From Eretmocerus hayati (taxonomy: Eukaryota; Arthropoda; Insecta; Hymenoptera; Aphelinidae): a stretch of 64,000 nt of DNA. Both the position numbers and the translations under genes were made by a program. Positions 12,080 to 24,724 of this stretch are shown piece after piece. Location of the stretch: positions 13,756,727-13,820,726 of the forward strand of contig CM056743.1 of the NCBI GenBank assembly GCA_029851415.1, given 5' to 3'. Numbering within the stretch: position 1 is the stretch's first letter; every line of letters begins with the position of its first letter. The notes beneath the pieces were generated by a model. It was not told the DNA's origin, ran no database searches, and saw only the letters and a list, made by a program, of their open reading frames with translations.

Positions 12080-14761
12080 ACATTAATTATGATCATAAAG
12101 AGGATCTGTTCACAATCAGATTCCTTAATCTTACGTTCAGCGGGTGCCGTGGAGAAAATCTCAGAACCGATATGGAGGGTTGGTGTAATTTTCATGTCTT
12201 ACGTCCATCAATAGTATTTTCGGTGGAGGATTCCGAATCGATCTCAAGGTTTTTGTCGTCATCGTGATTATTTCGGAAGATCATTACCTCAAATTATTAC
12301 AATTTATTAGTAGCCTAATAGTGCAATGTCCATATCCTCAAGATTATCTTTGAAGATATCGTGTAAGATCCCAGCGCCATCGATTGTGTTGAGACAATCA
12401 CGTCTGAAAACCACGTGTCGAAAACTAAAGTTTGCTATCTCCAACCAGAATATATGCTACACATTTACTCACCGGCACGTCGATCAATTTAAATGCGCGT
12501 GTACTGCATTGTCGGACGTAATTTATTCATTTTGGGAAAGGATTTTCTATTTCAAATTTAATGAATGTGCAAAATCTTTAAGAGTGCGGATAGTCCTGAT
12601 TGACAGATCCTGTGGCTAGCCGAACAGAAGGTACTATCCACGTGATATATGAAAAAATCTCAAATTGTAAATGCTGTTCAAGGCACAAATTCGATTCATT
12701 GAAGTGCATAAAGATTACCAAATAAGGATCACAAGTTTTATAAAACTTCCAAATTCGTTGCCAATGTTGGAATAAATATTAAAATGAATATGGAAACGGG
12801 TAATCAAGCATATTTTCTATGGCTATCATACAAAGTAATCTGTTTATTGATGCGTGTGAAATATGAAAATCATTTTAGTATATTTTTCGGGCAGATGTAA
12901 AACCATGTAAAACGGAATGTGACAGTTTTCATCACTGTACACATTTGCCTCTCGGATTAAGTATTAGTGGAGTACCGCCAGTAATAATTATTATCATTTG
13001 GGGTCAATTTTCATCGTCATTCAGTCATGAATGAATCTAAACCTTTTTTGTAAAATTTTGGGCCAATTTTTCGTTGCAAATTAATTAGTTTAGATTTGGT
13101 GTTTCTTACGAACGCATAGAACCAAAAAGTTTTTCGATGTCTCTTTATCAAAAAAGATGAAAGTAATAACTATTCAACTGTAAGTGTCCGTGGTAAATGT
13201 TCGAAAAATAATTTGGAACATTAAAATCTTAATGCACAAGGTGGAAATAATCGATCTTGATGGTTGCTTGTACGATTTCGTGATTGTCGTGTGTTATGTA
13301 ATTGCGGGTGTTACAAGCTAGTTGCGGGTGTCTACGTTAATCCACAGGATAGGTATCAAAATAAGTATGAAAACTATTACGACTTGATCTTGTGTGGTGA
13401 TCGATGGATTACTTTTTTCGTGAATGAAAATATTTTTCTCCGTATATTCAAAATTGTAAGTTCTTCAATTGAGGGGCCTTTGTTGTTTTATATCGAAGAC
13501 CGCGTTGACTGCTTCTCGTTTCTCGTTACAAATGATTGAGTAATGTCCGATATGCACTTTTTTGCAACATGAAAAAAATATTGTGATTATAGACCAAACA
13601 AAATACTGATTGAATGATACCGAAGTATGCCAATGAGTTCTACACTTCGATAATACAATGTAAAGAGCATAATCAATTTTTCATGATTCATTGTTTGCTG
13701 TCAAATCCACACAAGTCACCATAGGTGTTGTGATCAAATGTTTAGTTGGTAAACAGATTGTTAAGATTTGTTGTATACTATTTTTTCTTTAGTTGGAAAA
13801 GTATTGATTGTTTTATTATATGTACAAATAATTGTATCTATAGATGATCATTGTCCCTTTTTGAATAAGCGTTCTAGGTAGTGTCTATTGTTGCTATTTT
13901 TTTACGCAGAGAAATCCAAGAATGTATTAGTTTCAAATGCTCTCTAAAATTTGCAAAACAACTTATGCAAAAACTTCATCCTCTCCAAGCCAAGAATATC
14001 ATAATGAACCTATTCCAAAACATTGATTGTTCCACTGGATATTGTGTAGCTTAGACTGTCCTAACTTTTACATGTCTTTTGATATGTATGTGTATTTTCG
14101 AGGTTTACAAACGTTTTGTACTCATTGTCTAAATTCGTGGAAATAAAAAACTGAATGGAATGAGAAGCAGCCCGTATATAAATTTCTATAATCTAAGTAT
14201 ACTCTTTTCAAATTCATCAAATATAATATTATTTTTATCGTTGGTATAACTCACGTATTTTATGAAATTAATTTTCTATACCTCGCATCCCACAAAATTG
14301 TTCCTCAAGGTTTTTGAATAATGAATGTTGGTCAAACCATAAAATATTCCTTTTCGATAAAGTCGTGTAATAATAATTAATGAGAACTAACATTACTTAT
14401 TAATAAAATTTTTGTAGCACAAAAGTTCACGACTGAAATCAATTTGTCCTTATTATTAGGGTTATTTGGAAAGACCAGAGCACAATAATGAAAATGCTTG
14501 TTTCACTAATTCTTCTGTCCGTGAATTATTCCAATACTGAATCAGAAATTCAGAAGCGTTGAAAAAATCAATAGTTTAGGAATCGGTCTCAGATTATTAC
14601 GGATGTCAAAATGTCAAATCAAATTCCAAGACATTCCCGCTAGTATTTCAGGTGGCGCTAGTGAATCTGAGACTCGAGTTTTTCCTCAACGTTCGGTAGT
14701 CTAGGTTGATTAGCTTGTTCCTGTAGATTCCCGACTCAACTCCTTTTCCACCTTTTAGCGC
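12080..14761. other. Intergenic region, ABHD12 3' side to RpS8 promoter
   Basis: 2.7 kb of AT-rich sequence. The proximal part is probably ABHD12 3' UTR (AATAAA at 12771-12776). Short open frames near 12326-12619 and 13264-13539 lack similarity or splice context and look random. The last 100 bp contain the RpS8 promoter and pyrimidine tract. I see no other gene. Confidence 0.5.
14742..14756 (+). promoter_or_regulatory. Candidate 5' TOP pyrimidine tract of RpS8
   Basis: CCTTTTCCACCTTTT lies 6-20 bp before the RpS8 start codon. Ribosomal protein mRNAs of animals usually begin inside such a tract, which confers growth-dependent (TOR-linked) translation. Position and composition fit; the actual cap site is not shown by the sequence. 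Confidence 0.55.
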
Positions 14762-17420
14762 AATGGGTGAGTGGCAATTTCTTTCACATGTTCAAACAAA
14801 TCCCTAAACATCGGTCCCTTTTAACTATTTTCGATAAAGCTAAAGTAGAATCTTGATTCCTTGAATAACGTCCTACAAACTTTGAAGAGTATTTTTTTAT
14901 CCTGGTGTCAGTTTGATCAACAGTTGTTATTAACCCCAACAATATGCATTCTCCCCGGCTCTCCTCTTATAAACTCCTTCCACTTGTGGTAAACAATTTT
15001 CGCCTGCTCATATCATTATTCGTTTTTTCTATATTTCATCGTAAATTTACGTCTCATTCTACATTCATCTCCCTGGTGGAGTAGATTATTGTACTCATTC
15101 AAGTTAACCACTGTGACTTGATGATTAACTTGTGTGATTTGTGATGTGATGAACTACTGAGGGAACACCAACTTTTGCATGATTTTATCATGACATTGTG
15201 ATGAATTTCAGGTATCTCAAGAGACCATTGGCATAAGAGGAGGGCAACGGGTGGCAAGAGGAAGCCACTCCGTAAGAAGAGGAAGTTTGAGTTAGGAAGG
15301 CCCGCTGCCAACACAAAACTCGGACCTCAGCGTATTCACACAGTAAGAGTCTATCTTGAATTTCAACAATATTTTCTGTGATAGAGTTTAGTGTTTGTCT
15401 ATTATTACATGATGACTCCTTACCTACTCTGAATGCCATGCTGACATTTCCCACAGCGTTCTGAAGATGATCTAATTTCCATCATATTATATGTTATCTC
15501 TAGGAACAGATTCACTATACACATGTTTCTCACTTCCAGGTACGCACAAGAGGAGGTAACAAAAAATACAGAGCACTCCGTTTGGACACAGGAAACTTTG
15601 CCTGGGGTTCAGAAGGTCGAGCTCGCAAGACCCGTATTATTGATGTTGTCTACAATGCATCAAACAATGAATTGGTCAGAACCAAGACATTGGTGAAGAA
15701 TGCTATTGTAACTATTGATGCTACACCATTCAGGCAATGGTATGAGGCTCACTATGCCATTCCTTTGGGACGCAAGCGTGGAGCTAAATTGGTGAGTAAC
15801 CTACTTTGACCCTCAGACAATGCTTTGTTAATTAGTCCTCCAACTGTGAAGCGTAAACTGTATGAATGAAATAGTAATGATGAAGACGGAGATGTGGTAT
15901 TTGTGGTTTGTTAGAAAGTTCTCTTTTGCTTGTTTGTCCTTGAAAGGAAAAATGACATCCAACAATTTGAACAACAAATACAGTGTGTCTTCTGTTATTC
16001 TATCTAAACTTTCCCCTTATCATCATGGTCACCATTACCACAGAAAAGTGTTGCCTCCTTGAAAATATCCAATGTTTCTCTTCAGAATTGTTCCAGACCA
16101 ATTTTTTAACTGTAATGAGAAATTACTACATATGGCACATTAACTCCAAAGCACCGCTCCCCTGTCTTGTTACAATCTCATTATGTCTAGACAAGAACAT
16201 TTTTGCCAAACCACTTGTTGAGCTTCTTTAAAAAATCTGAAATTCATATCAGTCTTCACTCAGCCAGTACCTGATAAATGTTGTCAGTAAAATGTGATGG
16301 AAACATTTTGAACAAGAAGGAAAGTGGAGTGTAGAACCTCTGGTGGCTCAGAGCAGGCACACTGTGCCCAAAAGCTTATCAGAAGCTTAATTTGTTGATC
16401 TCCAAGATGTTAACCTAGTTTCCCAAAAATATGAATTTTCCTCTTAGTTATCTCAAAATCAGACTGGAAACATCTTGATATTGTTGATATCGTGAAGAAT
16501 GGCCTGGCCAAACGTCTCGATAACAACTTTTGTTGATTCCATTGCATGCTTAACAGCAATTCACTGAAATCTCCAAGAATCAATCACTTTTTCAGGAAGT
16601 TTGATTTTCATACACCATGAATAATGTTGCCAACTGAGCTTGATGCTCACTTTTTGTGTTGGGTCAACTAGAATGTCAAATTGAACCATGTCATTTCTAA
16701 TTCTTCTTCCAAACTACCATACATTTAAATAATCTCTACATGAAGAAAACATTTTAACTCCTGCACAAAAAGATTTGAATATATGTGGAATACTCTGCCT
16801 AGAAAAATGAGACTTCAAGGATTGAGTCAGTTTAAAAATTCTATAAAAATCATTGTATGCAGTAAATAGGACAATCATGATCATATTGTTCACAAATCTA
16901 TTTTCTTTGATATCTATGCATCTAATATTCGATATTTAAAATCACCATACGGAAATCGCAAGTTATTATATAAATGATTAGCCCGTGGATTGGATAAAAA
17001 TAACAAAAACTTTTTTCAACTTCAACTCAAGCACTGGTCTGATTATTTTACAGACTGAAGCCGAAGAAGAAATACTTAACAAGAAAAGATCAAAAAAATG
17101 CCAAGCAAAATACAAGGCACGGCAGAAGACTGCTAAAGTTGAGCAGGGATTGGAGGATCAGTTTGCCACTGGACGAGTTCTAGGTAAGATGCAATTCTCT
17201 ATCACTTTTCATCACCTTCATATTCTATTATGTCAAATACCATCCATCTTGAAGTCTGAGTTTCTGGATGAATATACCTCAATAACTGATGGAGTTCTAT
17301 TTCCTTTCAGCGTGTATTGCTAGCAGACCTGGACAGTGTGGTAGAGCGGACGGTTACATCCTTGAAGGCAAGGAACTTGAATTCTACTTGAGAAAGATTA
17401 AGAGCAAAAAAGCGAAGTAA
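14762..17420 (+). CDS. RpS8: 40S ribosomal protein S8 (eS8)
   Basis: Five exons: 14762-14765, 15212-15342, 15540-15791, 17054-17183 and 17311-17420, giving 208 residues, the same length as human RPS8. It is a structural protein of the small subunit. The N-terminus [18 protein letters not shown] and the blocks [20 protein letters not shown] and [20 protein letters not shown] are diagnostic. The first coding exon holds only ATGG, typical of this gene, so ORF scanning misses the start. Intron 3 (15792-17053) is 1.26 kb and unusually long; introns of this gene host snoRNAs in vertebrates, but I found no convincing one here. The poly(A) signal AATAAA is at 17438-17443. The gene is convergent with the ZMYND8-type gene. 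Confidence 0.98.
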
Positions 17421-18465
17421 TGTGTATAATGGAAAGGAATAAAACGCGTACATAAAAAAAGTTTATTTATGTATTCTTTATAAATACAATCACATTTCAG
17501 AGATATTAATGAGCAGACGTTATGTTCAACTAAAATAGTCAAGTATGATCATTACAAAATTGCATACATTCTTAATACAAAATTTAGCAATTTATGAACT
17601 AGGCTGTACAATTGAAAACATTAAAACGATGTGACGAAGGACATCCGTAACGGAAATAATCGAAGCTTACAGATGTACATTTATATATTCATCTTACGTA
17701 GACTCTGTCGTTATCGTTTCAATTTCGTTGCAGTCATTCTGAAAAACGAGTAGTCAATTCAAAGCTCTGGAAAATTATTCCCATCTTGAATCACCTCTGA
17801 GTTGCAAACATCTATTGTCTGAGAGGATATTCACCTTCAATGAGAGTGCTAAAACAAAATAGATTTGAAAATTTTCTTGCAGACTCTGACCAATTGAAGG
17901 GTCTAGAGAACATTCATGTAAGCCTTACTTCTCAACTAGGAAGAAATGTACTTCTATATCTGGCGGATAAGGAGGAACAACTGCCCGCGATGAACGTATA
18001 GAAATCGTGTTTCACATGCAACGAGTCAGGTATTTGAGTCTTACAAGGACAACGCAATGAAAAACCACTGATCAAGAGTTGAACCTTATCATCATTTTCC
18101 TCACGAGATTCAACAATACTATCAATTGTTTTTTTCCATCCTGTCATTTTGGAAGGGATTCAAATAGATCTAATAATATTGCCGGCTAAAATTTAGGAAG
18201 TAAGACGAGAGAACTCAAAACAACTGACATGACTCCACTAAATAAAATCGACTCAACACCATTCTAATTGAAATCTCGCAAGTATCAAAACGGTTCTAGA
18301 ATGGACATAGAAATCTTTGAAAAACACAAATACTAAATCTGAACGAATATAAATTGGTATTCCTTTTTCGACATATTACACAAAAGTGAGTTGCCGGAGT
18401 AAAATTTGTACACCGCGTGTAGTGCAAGAGACGTCTCTTCACTCACCGACTTACAAAATAGATCT
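17421..18465. other. Convergent 3' region between RpS8 and ZMYND8
   Basis: The RpS8 poly(A) signal is at 17438-17443. On the minus strand an AATAAA lies at 17467-17462, about 1 kb past the ZMYND8 stop, so the two transcripts could end within 30 bp of each other. The sequence is AT-rich with no good frame; the minus-strand ORF near 17932-18147 has no support as a gene. Confidence 0.5.
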
Positions 18466-21400
18466 CTAGGCCCTCTTGTTGGGTATCACAAGCTTTGGCA
18501 TCACCTGTCCAGCTGCAGGTTTGTGCACCGGAGCAATTGGTTGTTGCTTCGGTTGCGGTACTACCGTTTGATGTTGTTGTTGATTTTTTTGCGCGCACGT
18601 ATCTGCGTGAGCCGACCAGTGTTTCTGCTGACAAGGATAATTACAATATGCTGTATTCCAACAGCAGTAAAACATGGCTTCCCGGCCGCACACAACGCAC
18701 CATTGTTTACGTTTCGTCTCTTCTATGCATCGCAATTTGTCGATTTCAGCCTCTCGGCGTGCATCCTGAAGCGCCCTGAAACGCTCGACTTCCATACTCG
18801 CTTTCAGCTCTCGCAACACGAGTTCTGCAAGCAAAATTACCCCATGCATAAGAAAAATGAAGAATATTTTTTATATCAATATCAATGTACTTTACAATAT
18901 TATCACACAATACAAATATTCACAACACTTCAGAACAGATATGTAAACCTTGACTCAGACTTGATTCAAGTACGACATACTGATTTTCAATTCAAGTGAA
19001 TGACATGGAGTAGAATTACACCTTTGAAATTTTAAAACTAATGAAATCAAGGAACAAGTGGAGAGCTGTCATACATACCGTTGTTGTGCTTGAGCTCAGT
19101 GATCTGTTGCTGGTGCTCCCATTTCATGCGTTCGATTCTGAGTTTGAGGTAGTGTATTGTAGCCTCGGATCTATCAAGTGAATTATTTCCAGACCCATTG
19201 CTACCATCGGCAGCGTCTTTAATCGTATCGGCGATTAGCTGAGCTACTCTGTTAGCCAAATCTTTTGAATTCTCATGAATTTTCGCTGTAGCCGGTCCGG
19301 CTTCGGGTGGCGGAATTTCGTACGCCGTTCTCGAGGAATTGGTGGCATTGACGGTAGCAGAACCCGCAGCACCTGTCATTGACATTATGGGTTCACCAGA
19401 GCCACCCAAACTGGTGGAAGCTGTTTTGAATCCAAGTGGAGTCGATCGTAGACCTTGAGCTACACTGGGAGACTTTGAAAAAGTCAACTTGAGTGGCAAA
19501 GACTTGCGTGCTTTACTTGGCTTCCTCGTTATTGTTAGCTATGGAAAGAAAATGAACAACCATGAGTTTTATCTTTTGGTTCAGAAGCACGGATTAATTT
19601 CGGATCAATGACTTGCAGATGAAGATAGCTGTTCAGATTTATGGTTATGAATATGATTTGTGGTTAAAGTTCTAGAAAATTACGAGGCTTGCAGAGTTTC
19701 AGTCATTGCAAGATCAAATGATTCGCGCCTACAGGATAAAATTTCTGACTTCCACTACGAAACCAACTCACGCGTTTTCGCGGGTAATCTATCAAAGACA
19801 GAGTATACAGAGTTCGACAGCCGGGCGCAAATGTAAACAAACCGGTTTGAGTACGTAAACATAATCTCAAACAAATGAATACGTTATTACAGACAGTGAG
19901 AGCTCATTATATATGTCGCTGATTGACATTGAAAAAATATTTCTTCGTCCATTTTTCCTAACTTGAGCTTTATTCGATTATTCTAGTTCGGACTGTTCGG
20001 ACTCTCGGACCTCGCTCTCTTACTCATTGTATTAGAAAGAGAGGTCCGAGAGTCTGAACGTTCCGAACTAGCATAATCGAATAGAGCTATAATGACTTTT
20101 TGATCTGTTCAAATTCCTTTTTGGGACTCGGAACGGAAAAACATGCATCGATGTTGTAAGCGCAATATTTTTTTCAAGTACCTTTGGTTGCACATCGTCC
20201 TTAGGCTCCTGTTTGACGGTGGCGACAGTGCTCAGCCTTGATTCCTTGTCGGTGAAATTTTTGGCGGTTTCTGAAACTTTGCTATTTACAGGGACTAGCA
20301 TTGCTTTATTCTGATCTTTTTTCGACGAAATTGGTGTAGCGACCATCGACTTGTTGTTACTCGTTGAATCACCCTTAGCAATGGCTTTTGGCGTATTGTT
20401 GCTCATAACTTTAACCGGATCTTTAAATACAGCTTTGATTTGCGTTTTACCAGGTGTCTTAACTGCTAATTTGTTCTCTTGAAGAGCTGCTTTTGTGACG
20501 AGTTTTGCTTTTAGAGGAATGAGGTTTGCGGCATTTTTCATGTTTGCCTGCTGAATATAAATAGCTTTTGGTTTTTGACCTGCAAGAGTTTTAACAACAT
20601 TCCCAACGGAGTTTGGCAAATTACTAAGGGAATGTACAACGGTGACTGGTTTACCATTAGCAGCTTTTGCTAACGCGCTTATCTTCTTCGGATCTCCTCT
20701 AACGAGATCGAGAGTTCTCATCAATTTGAGTTTCTTGATGTTTTCACTCTTCATCTTTTTCACTTCTATCATGTTTTTGCTTGCATTGTCATCGTTGGTG
20801 ACTGTCGGCGTCATGATGTCTACTACGGGCGAAAAAGGTCGAACATCGCTCTTGGGCTGCTCGTTATTATTGACTGGATCGGGAATCTTCTTTGGCGACT
20901 CGGGATGTACAGGAGAAGCTGTTGAGACTGTTTGACTCACAGGAGTTGCAGGTTTTGGAGGAGTTGTAGCTTTTGGAGGAGTCGCTGGAGTCGCAGAAGC
21001 CGCAGGAATCTCGGGGGTAGGCACGGGAGTTACAGGTGTCAAGTGTTCCAAAGAAACCACAGGAGATCCGAGAGCCATGGGATCAACCAAGGGACTTTTA
21101 CTCTTCTTCTTGCGCTGCTTGGGTACAGTGAGTAAAAGCGTCGAAGTAGTATCAGCTACCCGGCCCTCGCTATTTGCAGGGAGCGTCTTTGCAGAAGGCA
21201 CTTCTTTATTCTTCGGCTGTTTCACTTTTTTACTCCGTAATGACTTCTTCGATAGTTCAGTTGGCTCCACGTAGAGTTCCCCGACACCATTTGCAGCAGC
21301 CAACGCTAGCCTTTTGGATTTTTTGAGTTTTTTCTCTGCCTTGGCAAGCTTTTTCTTCTTAATAGTTAATTTTATCGCTTTCGGAGTTTTCGTTTTGATA

Positions 21401-24400
21401 GGTTGCGGAGGCTTGGGTTCCGGTTTTGGCAAATCAATACGCTCATTCTTGATCGGGTCGTACTTTGGAAGCATCACCTTAATCTGCATGGGGTCATGTG
21501 GATTGTACGCGATTCTAGGTGGTGCGTATCTGTGAAAGAAATTCCAATCAGCATTGATCACTTGATAGATGACAAAGAAAATAAAGATAATCATACCTGA
21601 AGTCACCAAAAACTTCTTCAAGTTTTTTCGAGTGCTCGTCAACCTCTTTTACGCTTGCGTCCATTTCGGGTTTCTTCTTTTTTGGAAGCACAATACCAGG
21701 AGACTCTTTTGAGTATAGGTAAATATCTTTTGGCGAAACCCAAGCCCTATCGTGTTCACCGAAGAATCGAACATCCACCAAACCCTGGGTATTCAGACGA
21801 GGCATAGCTTTTGCAGGCCAGAAAGGAAAACCTTTCAGTTTCGCCCAAACAATGAGATGCGGCCTGCGACAAGGCTCAATAAACCAACTGGGCAGTGGTT
21901 TTGGCAGATTTCGACCATGTGAAAAGCAATCCGGACAAGCTTCGATCTCTGATACTTCTTGTCGAGCAACTTTTAGCATTTGTTTTGCTGTATTAGTTAA
22001 TTTTGATGAGTCTGAAAATAAACCACGTCATGAAAAAAGTAATCATCACCATTAGTTTTCATATTCTTTCTGATCAATAATTGATTTGGCGAGTCAATTA
22101 TTGACGAAAGAGTTACTTCAACGAAACAACATCGCAATTGCAAGACCGGCCGAGTAATAAATAAATTTTACAAAATACGACGGCAGATTTTGAAAATAAC
22201 TGAGAATGAAGATATGAATTTCATGGAATAAGATTGATTAAAGATACTTACACGAATTGAATATTATACAGTTGTGTTGGATCCATTTTGCATCTGCCAT
22301 AAAAGCATCTGTGCTGGCATACATTTTGGCACGAACGTTAGCTTCGAGCAAACTCAGATCCATTGGTTTTATAACATAATCCAGGTAAGTAGGTATTTCG
22401 CCGAGGTCGACCGCTCTCAAAAATGGCTGAGACTAAATGAAATGAAAAGGATAATAAAATGTTACAGGGCATTTCCTTGAGTATATCGAATTATCAAATA
22501 TATAACGGAAGGAACGACTCTTCAAGGTTTTGGCGCACAATTTTACCAAATTGTGTGGTTTTTGAATACGAAAAAATTGAATCGTGTGATTTTCAAGGTG
22601 CAAAAGTCAATTTTACTTGAAATCAAAAGAATCAACAAGATTTGTTAATGCAAGAACTGATTTAAATCATTTTTATCTGAATAGCAGAGACAGCGATAAT
22701 CGAAAAAAACGATTAAGGCCCAAACATCCACGGAAAAAAATTGTTTGTTTTGTCCGAGACGTACCCCGGTCTGGTCTCGCATTCGCTGCACGACGTGCCT
22801 CAGCATCATGGACAGCTGTTCTACGGTAACACCTAGAAGGATTGACGAACGGGTTTCGGGGTGTTCCGCTTGTAAAATTCCTGTACATTCTGGACAAATC
22901 CAGTCGGTAGATTTGAGGGGAGGTGCGCCGCCCATACAACGTCGGTGCCAGGAGCGCGGACATGTCGAACATTGCGTCTCGACGACATCTTTGTGACATC
23001 TCCAACAGTATTTGTCGCTCGTTGGCGGAACGTAATATTCGATTGCATCTATAGCTTTCTTTTCATCCGACTCCTCTCCAGGCGATTCATCCTCCTCGGC
23101 CTGCGTGAGGGTGCTATCAAGCGGCTGCGAGTTCACACGCCTGCGCTTGCTGCCGCTGCCATTTTGTTGCGTGACTGGCGAGGCTTTCGCCCCGCTTTCT
23201 GACGATGCTGTTTTTGCTGCTGCTGCGGCTGTTGCTTGGGCGCTACTCCTTGATACAAAAACATTGATTTTTTAATGTCATCATGGTATAGATAATGATT
23301 GATTCGTCTTTATCGCACTACGCTGACAAAAGACGATCTTTCACGATTATGTCTTACATGATTCAAAATAAACTAATAAGAATTCAATGGATTGAATACA
23401 GACTGGACACTTTGAAAAATTTTCAGATTTCTTATCTCTTTAACAGAATTAGAATGATTCAAATAAATAAATACATTGAAAAATGAGTGTTTGACTCTTG
23501 TTACATGCTCGTATTGGCTCACTTACATAATTCCTCTGACATCAGATTATAATATTAGTTTGAATTCTCAGTAAAGAAAAATGACTTGGTAACTTACATG
23601 GTACTTCTCCTTTTCCTTCGTGTTTCCAAGGGTTCCCTGGGTGGTTCTTTCATAGATTCTTCCAAAGATTCTTTGGATGAACTTTTGGGTAGACCTTCAG
23701 GTGATACTTGTGACACCTCTTTTGTCAATTCTTCAGGAACTTCATGTACAGACTCTTTGGGAGAGCTTTTGGGTGGACTATGTGGTGGACTCTGGGGTGG
23801 ACTCTTGGGTGGACTTTTAGGTGGGCTTACAGGAGATACTTGAGGTACTTCTTCCATCAATTTTTCTGTGACTTCTTTTGTTGACTCCTGAGGAGAGCTA
23901 ATGGGTGTCACCTCCGGAGCATGTTTTGGAGGTGTTGGTGGTGATGATTGTGTAGGTGTCAGTGATGCATCCAAAGTCAATTTGAATGGCCTTTCAGGTG
24001 ACTCTGTTACAATAGATTCTGTAGGTGGTACTGGTAATAATTCCACTGCACAGGATTCTGCAGGTAACTTCTCTGCACAGCTTTGATCCATATCTGCTGA
24101 TTTCTCTACAGATGGTTCTTCGGGAAGCTGCTCAAGACAGCTATCAACCATATTTACTGATTCCTCTGTAGGGGATTCCTCAGCTACCTTGTCTGCACAA
24201 ATTTCAGACACACTCACCTCTGAATCCATGGGCACATCTTGGGGTGTGTCGTTGGGAACATCACATGAGGTATCTTGAGAAACATCAGCCACATCTTGGC
24301 ATACAACATTATTTGCAACCTGAGATGGGATCTCATGTGTAATTATTCCGTATTCAGGTGATGGGGTTTTCTCTCTTTCATCTTCCTCTGCACTGCATTT

Positions 24401-24724
24401 TGTATCATCAAACCCCACTTCTATTAGGTGATCATCAGACTGAATTACTTCTGTTTCCAGGAGAATAGGACTTTCCTGTATAGTTTCAGTATCTGCATGG
24501 TTTGTATCATTGTTCAATTCAATAGGCTCACTTTCATCCACACTTGATATTTCTAATGTGGTGGCAACATTGTCTTCAATATTACATTCTTGAATAACCA
24601 TACTCTCAATATGATTTTCATCAAGCTGATTTTCAATCAACTCATCCTGATTGTTTGTAGAACAAACTTCCATTTCATTGAGGGTCTCTGAACTATTGTC
24701 CTCATTGGTCTCATTTGAATCCAT
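18466..24724 (-). CDS. Zmynd8: ZMYND8-type chromatin reader (PHD-bromo-PWWP-MYND; PKC-binding protein 1 family)
   Basis: Seven exons on the minus strand: 24724-23598, 23248-22765, 22432-22252, 22011-21597, 21529-20182, 19538-19079 and 18824-18466, giving 1457 residues. The protein reads modified histones and recruits repressor complexes in the nucleus. An acidic, repetitive N-terminal 375 residues comes first. Then come the PHD finger (Cys456-Cys496, starting CWRCHKD), a bromodomain (about 538-615, YLDYVIKPMDLSLLE and HNCIIFNS), PWWP (GFPFWPA at 658-664), a long Lys/Pro-rich linker, a coiled-coil block (LKLRIERMKWEHQQQ, also seen in vertebrate ZMYND8) and the MYND finger (Cys1381-Cys1415, FYCCWNTAYCNYPCQQ). 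The MYND sequence and coiled coil favour ZMYND8 over ZMYND11. The acceptor before the PHD exon (CAAG) is atypical, but the frame agrees. A TTTACAG acceptor at 24751-24750 implies an upstream 5' UTR exon. Confidence 0.9.
19965..20090. mobile_element. Foldback MITE, family A copy 2, in ZMYND8 intron 5
   Basis: About 55-bp imperfect inverted repeats (about 19965-20020 and 20034-20089) around a short AT-rich loop. The outer arm (AGCTTTATTCGATTATTCTAG, then TTCGG) is the same family as the element at 2898-2968, but here the arms are longer. Several arm mismatches suggest an older insertion. It sits in the 643-bp intron between the linker exon and the coiled-coil exon. Confidence 0.7.

Noticed and set aside
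15409..15464. C/D-box snoRNA-like sequence in RpS8 intron 2 (ATGATGA then CTGA)
   Set aside because: Only about 56 nt between boxes, no terminal stem formed by the flanks, and no guide target I could confirm. A snoRNA search with target prediction would decide.
18406..18999. 197-codon plus-strand open frame
   Set aside because: It is the antisense shadow of the ZMYND8 MYND-finger exon and its flanking intron; the minus-strand frame has the Cys-rich MYND signature and in-frame splice sites.
20642..21600. Several plus-strand frames of 65-97 codons
   Set aside because: All are antisense to the long Lys/Pro-rich linker exon of the ZMYND8-type gene, whose codon bias opens the opposite strand.
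22673..23202. Overlapping alternative frames across the PHD region
   Set aside because: Shadows of the minus-strand PHD exon (Cys4-His-Cys3 pattern intact only in the called frame).
18824..24724. Assignment of the reader gene to ZMYND11
   Set aside because: The coiled-coil segment before the MYND finger and the NYPCQQ-type MYND sequence match ZMYND8 better. A phylogeny would settle it.
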